Source: an uncultured Lachnospiraceae bacterium (GTDB lineage: Bacteria; Bacillota; Clostridia; Lachnospirales; Lachnospiraceae). Taken from it: 9,441 bases of DNA. Numbering within the stretch: position 1 is the stretch's first letter; every line of letters begins with the position of its first letter. The position numbers and the translations under genes were made by a program. Below, piece by piece: positions 6,090 through 9,441 of the stretch. The notes below the pieces were generated by a model. The model worked only from the letters and a program-made list of their open reading frames with translations, was not told the DNA's origin and ran no database searches. The stretch is from assembly GCA_902489925.1 (NCBI GenBank), contig CABUBX010000080.1:1-9441 (forward strand), given 5' to 3'.

Positions 6090-7754
6090 TTATTTAATCT
6101 CTAGAATAGCGCCTCTGTTACCGGAGGTAACCATAGATGCGTAACGCGCAAGATAACCTGTTGTAATCTTAGGTGCTCTCGGCTGCCATTTTGCCTTTCT
6201 TTCTGCCATCTCCTCGTCGGAAACTGCAAGTTCAAGTTTATTTTCAGGAATATTAATTTTAATAATATCGCCCTCCTCAACAAGAGCAATCGGACCGCCC
6301 ACAGCTGCCTCCGGAGAAACGTGTCCGATGGAAGCGCCTCGTGATGCGCCAGAAAAACGTCCGTCCGTAATAAGGGCAACGCTTGAGCCAAGTCCCATAC
6401 CGGCAATGGCTGATGTCGGATTTAACATCTCACGCATACCCGGGCCGCCTTTAGGACCTTCATAGCGAATGACAACGACATCGCCTGCGACAATCTTTCC
6501 GCCCTTGATTGCTTCAATGGCATCTTCCTCACAATCAAATACTCTTGCAGGTCCTTCGTGCACCATCATCTCAGGCACAACAGCGGAACGCTTCACAACG
6601 CCTGAATCCGGTGCGAGATTGCCTTTAAGGACAGCAATGCCGCCGGTCTCACTGTAAGGATTATCAATCGGGCGAATCGTCTCTGTATCTTTATTGACAC
6701 AATTTTTAATATTCTCTCCGACCGTCTTGCCTGTCACAGTCATCAAATCTGTATAAAGCAGACCTTTTTTATTTAATTCATTCATCACCGCATAAATACC
6801 GCCGGCTTCGTTGAGGTCTTCCATGTATGTATAACCTGCCGGTGCAAGGTGACAAAGGTTCGGTGTTTTCGCGCTGATTTCATTGGCAATATCAAGATTT
6901 AAGTCAATGCCTGCTTCATGGGCAATTGCCGGAAGATGAAGCATTGTATTTGTCGAACAGCCAAGCGCCATATCCACGGTCAATGCATTTAAAAAAGCTT
7001 CTTTTGTCAAAATATCTCTCGGGCGGATATTTTTCTCATACATCTCCATAACTTTCATGCCCGCATGTTTTGCAAGCTTAATACGCTCGGAATAAACTGC
7101 CGGAATCGTACCATTGCCCTGTAAGCCCATACCGATGGCTTCTGTCAGGCAGTTCATGGAATTGGCTGTATACATGCCTGAGCATGAACCACATGTCGGA
7201 CATGCCTTATTTTCAAATTCAAGTAAATCTTCTTCGGAAATCGTTCCTGCCGCATATGAGCCTACAGCCTCAAACATACTTGAAAGACTGCGCTTTTGAC
7301 CTTTCACACGACCGGCAAGCATCGGACCTCCGGACACAAAAACTGTCGGTACATTCACACGGGCTGCCGCCATCAAAAGTCCCGGAACATTTTTATCACA
7401 GTTTGGAACCATCACAAGGGCATCAAACTGATGTGCGAGCGCCATTGCCTCTGTGGAATCCGCAATTAAATCTCTCGTCACAAGGGAATACTTCATGCCT
7501 GTATGTCCCATGGCAATACCATCGCAGACAGCAATCGCCGGAAATACAATCGGTGTGCCGCCGGCCATGGCAACGCCAAGCTTTACGGCATCAACAATCT
7601 TATCAAGATTCATATGTCCCGGAACAATCTCGTTGTATGAGCTGACAATGCCGACTAACGGCTTTGAAAGTTCCTCTTTTGTCATTCCGAGTGCGTTAAA
7701 CAAAGAACGGTGAGGCGCCTGCTGTACGCCTGTTTTTACTGCATCACTTTTCAT
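6090..7754 (-). CDS. ilvD: Dihydroxy-acid dehydratase, [4Fe-4S]-type
   Basis: This 554-residue iron-sulfur enzyme dehydrates 2,3-dihydroxyisovalerate and 2,3-dihydroxy-3-methylvalerate to the 2-oxo acids that precede valine and isoleucine. VCDGIAMGHTGM (about 76-87), PNCDKNVPG with C119, ACPTCGSCSGM (184-194) and TANSMNCLTEA are classic IlvD signatures. The C terminus carries PTSAIAGMG and DGRFSGASRGASIGH. Where [2Fe-2S] dehydratases have a third ligand cysteine near residue 47, this protein reads IVPGHMNL. That is like the oxygen-sensitive [4Fe-4S] enzymes of the E. coli type and fits an anaerobic host. The length is normal and no frame break is seen. ATG 7754 is 3 bp after the leuB stop. 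Its Shine-Dalgarno, GAAGGG at 7770-7765, lies within the last leuB codons, so translation is probably coupled. IlvC, which makes its substrate, is not in the window. Confidence 0.96.
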   Translation of the reverse strand: MKSDAVKTGVQQAPHRSLFNALGMTKEELSKPLVGIVSSYNEIVPGHMNLDKIVDAVKLGVAMAGGTPIVFPAIAVCDGIAMGHTGMKYSLVTRDLIADSTEAMALAHQFDALVMVPNCDKNVPGLLMAAARVNVPTVFVSGGPMLAGRVKGQKRSLSSMFEAVGSYAAGTISEEDLLEFENKACPTCGSCSGMYTANSMNCLTEAIGMGLQGNGTIPAVYSERIKLAKHAGMKVMEMYEKNIRPRDILTKEAFLNALTVDMALGCSTNTMLHLPAIAHEAGIDLNLDIANEISAKTPNLCHLAPAGYTYMEDLNEAGGIYAVMNELNKKGLLYTDLMTVTGKTVGENIKNCVNKDTETIRPIDNPYSETGGIAVLKGNLAPDSGVVKRSAVVPEMMVHEGPARVFDCEEDAIEAIKGGKIVAGDVVVIRYEGPKGGPGMREMLNPTSAIAGMGLGSSVALITDGRFSGASRGASIGHVSPEAAVGGPIALVEEGDIIKINIPENKLELAVSDEEMAERKAKWQPRAPKITTGYLARYASMVTSGNRGAILEIK

Positions 7755-7757
7755 ATC

Positions 7758-8852
7758 TTAACATCCCTTCTGTATCTCATTTACAATCGCTTCGCCTATA
7801 TCACTGCATGTCAAGCATGTACAGCCCTCAGACATAATATCTACTGTACGCAGGCCTTTTTTAAGAACAGCCTTGACCGCAGCCTCAATGGCATCTGCTT
7901 CTTTATCTAAATCAAAGGAATAACGAAGCATCATCGCCGCCGATAAAATCGTGGCAAGAGGATTTGCTTTGTTCATCCCTGCAATATCCGGCGCCGAACC
8001 GTGACTCGGCTCATACAACCCAAGTTTTGTCTCACTTAAACTTGCGGAGGATAACATACCGATTGAGCCTGTAATCTCACTGGCCTCGTCGGACAAAATA
8101 TCGCCAAACATATTTTCCGTAAGAATCACATCAAACTGACGAGGATTCTTCACAAGCTGCATCGCACAGTTATCGACGAGCATATGGCTGTAAGTCACCT
8201 CTGGATAATCTTTGGCAACTTCCTCGACGACCTTGCGCCACAATCTGGACGAGTCAAGAACATTGGCTTTATCGACACTAATCAGACACTTGCGGCGCTT
8301 CATAGCTGTCTCGAAGCCTTTAATTGCAATACGCCGAATCTCATGTTCGTCATAGGTGAGTGAATCATAGGCCTTTAAGACACCGTTTTCTTCGACAGTC
8401 TTTCTTTCACCGAAATACAGGCCGCCCGTCAGCTCTCGCATAATCACCATATCAAAGCCATCCCCGATAATCTCCTCTTTCAGCGGGCAGGCATCTTTAA
8501 GCTCGCTGTAAAGATAAGCCGGACGGATATTTGCAAAAAGACCAAGTGCTTTTCTAAGCTTTAAAAGTCCTGCCTCCGGTCTTAAATCCGGCGGGAGTTT
8601 ATACCACGGCGATGTCGAAGTGTCACCGCCGATGGCGCCGAGCAAAACAGCATCTGAATTTTTACAGGTTTCTATAGCTTCGTCAGTCAGCGGCGAACCT
8701 GTCGCATCAATCGAGACACCGCCCATTAAAACATCTGTGTAATTAAAGGTGTGTCCGTATCTTTTTGCGACTGCATCCAAAACACGGACGGCTTCGTTGA
8801 CAATTTCAGGGCCGATTCCGTCGCCTCTGATGACTGAAATATTAAACTCCAT
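7758..8852 (-). CDS. leuB: 3-isopropylmalate dehydrogenase
   Basis: This 364-residue NAD-dependent beta-decarboxylating dehydrogenase turns 3-isopropylmalate into 4-methyl-2-oxopentanoate in leucine synthesis. The N terminus ISVIRGDGIGPEIV, the arginines around LRKALGLFANIRP (about 99-111), the LeuB-specific RELTGGLYFGER with catalytic Y146, VDKANVL with K195, metal ligands near D227 (LVDNCAMQL) and D251/D255 (MFGDILSDEAS), and the NAD site EPSHGSAPDIAG at 281-292 are all present. Near the C terminus an unusual CTCLTC cluster (344-349) stands where I expect a glycine/threonine-rich segment. The ATG at 8852 follows AGGGGAG at a 6-nt spacing. The frame stays open up to 8999, but that stretch contains the promoter and hairpin and is not coding. 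It is the first gene of the leuB-ilvD-ilvB-serC-serA operon. leuA and leuCD are not nearby in this window. Confidence 0.96.
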   Translation of the reverse strand: MEFNISVIRGDGIGPEIVNEAVRVLDAVAKRYGHTFNYTDVLMGGVSIDATGSPLTDEAIETCKNSDAVLLGAIGGDTSTSPWYKLPPDLRPEAGLLKLRKALGLFANIRPAYLYSELKDACPLKEEIIGDGFDMVIMRELTGGLYFGERKTVEENGVLKAYDSLTYDEHEIRRIAIKGFETAMKRRKCLISVDKANVLDSSRLWRKVVEEVAKDYPEVTYSHMLVDNCAMQLVKNPRQFDVILTENMFGDILSDEASEITGSIGMLSSASLSETKLGLYEPSHGSAPDIAGMNKANPLATILSAAMMLRYSFDLDKEADAIEAAVKAVLKKGLRTVDIMSEGCTCLTCSDIGEAIVNEIQKGC

Positions 8853-8858
8853 AGTTAT

Positions 8859-8865
8859 CTCCCCT
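8859..8865 (-). promoter_or_regulatory. leuB Shine-Dalgarno AGGGGAG
   Basis: On the minus strand AGGGGAG is followed by 6 nt and the ATG at 8852. It sets the leuB start and rules out the longer reading that would begin at 8999. Confidence 0.75.
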
Positions 8866-8877
8866 TTAAAATTTAGT

Positions 8878-8898
8878 AGAGTAATAATACTATACTCT
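8878..8898. promoter_or_regulatory. Dyad over the -10 and start site, possible operator
   Basis: AGAGTA (8878-8883) and TACTCT (8893-8898) form a 6-9-6 inverted repeat covering the -10 hexamer and the predicted start. A repressor bound here would block RNA polymerase. The arms are short and AT-rich, so chance remains possible, and I do not recognise a known regulator's box. Confidence 0.35.
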
Positions 8899-8917
8899 AT
8901 TTCTACGGATTTTTCAA
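8889..8917 (-). promoter_or_regulatory. Sigma-A-like promoter of the leuB-serA operon
   Basis: On the minus strand TTGAAA (8917-8912) is separated by exactly 17 bp from TATAGT (8894-8889). Each hexamer matches consensus at five of six positions. AT-rich DNA lies upstream and could act as an UP element. The start is predicted near 8882, giving a leader of about 30 nt before leuB. That is too short for a T-box or leader-peptide attenuator, so control is more likely by a DNA-binding repressor or activator. Confidence 0.8.
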
Positions 8918-8949
8918 CAAAAATTTTAACAAAGTAACGTATTAACAAA
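8914..8949 (-). repeat. Three TTTGTTRA direct repeats upstream of and over the -35
   Basis: On the minus strand TTTGTTAA occurs at 8949-8942 and 8933-8926, and TTTGTTGA at 8921-8914, with start-to-start steps of 16 and 12 bp. They sit just upstream of and across the -35 hexamer of the operon promoter. They could be sites for a regulator of branched-chain or serine synthesis. The composition is AT-rich, so chance is not excluded. Confidence 0.35.
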
Positions 8950-8950
8950 T

Positions 8951-8985
8951 AGCAGAGCCAAAATGAGGAAAATTTTGGTTCTGCT
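8951..8985 (-). terminator. Hairpin after the unknown gene, probable terminator
   Basis: Arms of 14 nt at 8985-8972 and 8964-8951 surround a 7-nt loop and pair with one imperfect position. On the minus strand ATTTGTTAAT follows, a weak T-rich tail. It lies 21 bp after the stop of the upstream gene and before the operon promoter, so it probably separates the two transcripts. The tail is poorer than that of the serA terminator. Confidence 0.55.
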
Positions 8986-9006
8986 ATATCATCTGCCAAT
9001 TCATAT

Positions 9007-9441
9007 TTAAAGTTTTACCAAATCGTTTTTTACCACTTTCATAAATTCGGCAAAAACTGTATCATAATCTTTGCCAAAGCCTTCTTCAAAAGATTTCTTG
9101 CCGGAGGTCACATCGGCAACCGTGAGCGCGTCGTAAGTCTGTATAAGATATCGTACAAAAACAAAAGCTTCCGGATAATTCAGACCGTTTCCTTCAAATT
9201 CAATAGAATCTTCTGAAAACGAATTTAACTTTTTTCTACTTTCACCGATAGGTAAAAAAGCAAATCCTGAGGGATTCAGGTCGCTGCACTTTAATGTGAC
9301 CATTGCGGATGCTTCGTAAAACAGTTGTAAATCAAATTCAGAGACATTGTTTGGCAATGGTTTAATACTGTTATAATATTTTTGAATTTCCTCTATACAT
9401 TGAAGATTTTGATAATCTGAATCAGACAAATTTGTAATGTT
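9007..9441 (-). CDS. Unrecognised protein, C-terminal part
   Basis: The frame is open from the right edge to TAA at 9007, giving at least 144 residues; the true start is probably outside the window. The only in-window start candidate I noted is a TTG at 9429, with no clear Shine-Dalgarno visible before it. The product looks soluble and acidic, with aromatic and hydrophobic segments (YYNSIKPLPNN, FYEASAMVTL, GFAFLPIGES, AFVFVRYLIQTYDAL) and a charged tail ending KVVKNDLVKL. There is no signal peptide, membrane segment or cysteine cluster. I do not recognise the family. The stretch looks more AT-rich than the operon next to it. A hairpin lies just after the stop, so it seems a separate transcription unit and nothing ties it to amino-acid synthesis. 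Small alpha/beta accessory or immunity-like proteins look similar in composition, but that is only an impression. Confidence 0.7.
   Translation of the reverse strand, partial: NITNLSDSDYQNLQCIEEIQKYYNSIKPLPNNVSEFDLQLFYEASAMVTLKCSDLNPSGFAFLPIGESRKKLNSFSEDSIEFEGNGLNYPEAFVFVRYLIQTYDALTVADVTSGKKSFEEGFGKDYDTVFAEFMKVVKNDLVKL

Noticed and set aside
7184..7645. Plus-strand open frame of 153 codons opposite ilvD.
   Set aside because: The Ser/Gln/His-rich translation shows no family features and is explained by the complement of conserved ilvD codons.
8908..8932. CodY box near the operon -35 (AATTTT followed by GAAAA on the minus strand).
   Set aside because: The half-sites are mis-spaced, and the best alignment to the CodY consensus leaves about five mismatches in this AT-rich DNA. 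It is too weak to call.
8853..8999. N-terminal extension of leuB to an upstream start at 8999.
   Set aside because: This stretch contains the promoter and a hairpin. The LeuB family starts at the residue encoded by the ATG at 8852, which has its own Shine-Dalgarno.
8853..9006. T-box riboswitch, leader-peptide attenuator or other riboswitch before the leucine/valine genes.
   Set aside because: The predicted leader is only about 30 nt, with no T-box core sequence, no run of Leu or Val codons and no second hairpin downstream of the start site.

Overview
The window looks like part of a chromosome from an anaerobic, low-to-mid GC Firmicute, most likely a Lachnospiraceae-type clostridium. The evidence is AT-rich intergenic DNA with sigma-A-like promoters, G-rich Shine-Dalgarno sequences, a short ACT-containing SerA of a kind I associate with gut clostridia, and an IlvD whose cysteine pattern fits the oxygen-labile [4Fe-4S] class. 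All supported genes lie on the minus strand, so transcription runs from high to low coordinates. I see no mobile element, CRISPR array, tRNA or rRNA.

Layout in the direction of transcription: (1) 9441-9007, the 3' part of an unrecognised small protein gene, followed by a hairpin (8985-8951). (2) 8950-8853, a promoter region with a good sigma-A match (TTGAAA-17 bp-TATAGT), three short direct repeats and a dyad over the start site. (3) 8852-2119, five tightly packed genes: leuB, ilvD, ilvB, serC and serA. They are separated by 3, 16, 39 and 1 bp and have in-register Shine-Dalgarno sites, so they form one operon. (4) 2111-2063, a strong intrinsic terminator whose T-tract touches the ribosome-binding site of the next gene. 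(5) 2051-825, a DUF1015-family gene. (6) 769-1, the 5' part of glgB, the glycogen branching enzyme, with its own extended -10 promoter overlapping the DUF1015 stop codon.

The operon joins two pathways. IlvB makes acetolactate or acetohydroxybutyrate, IlvD dehydrates the dihydroxy acids, and LeuB carries out the oxidative step of leucine synthesis. SerA and SerC turn 3-phosphoglycerate into O-phosphoserine. Several partners are missing from the window: the AHAS small subunit (ilvN), ilvC, ilvE, leuA/leuCD and, most notably, a recognisable phosphoserine phosphatase (serB). The gene after serA is instead a DUF1015 protein with a DGHHR motif resembling the nucleotide-binding motif of ParB/sulfiredoxin/serine-kinase folds. 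It is therefore a candidate for a role around the phosphoserine/serine step, and this is the most interesting lead here. The other genes are ordinary core metabolism.
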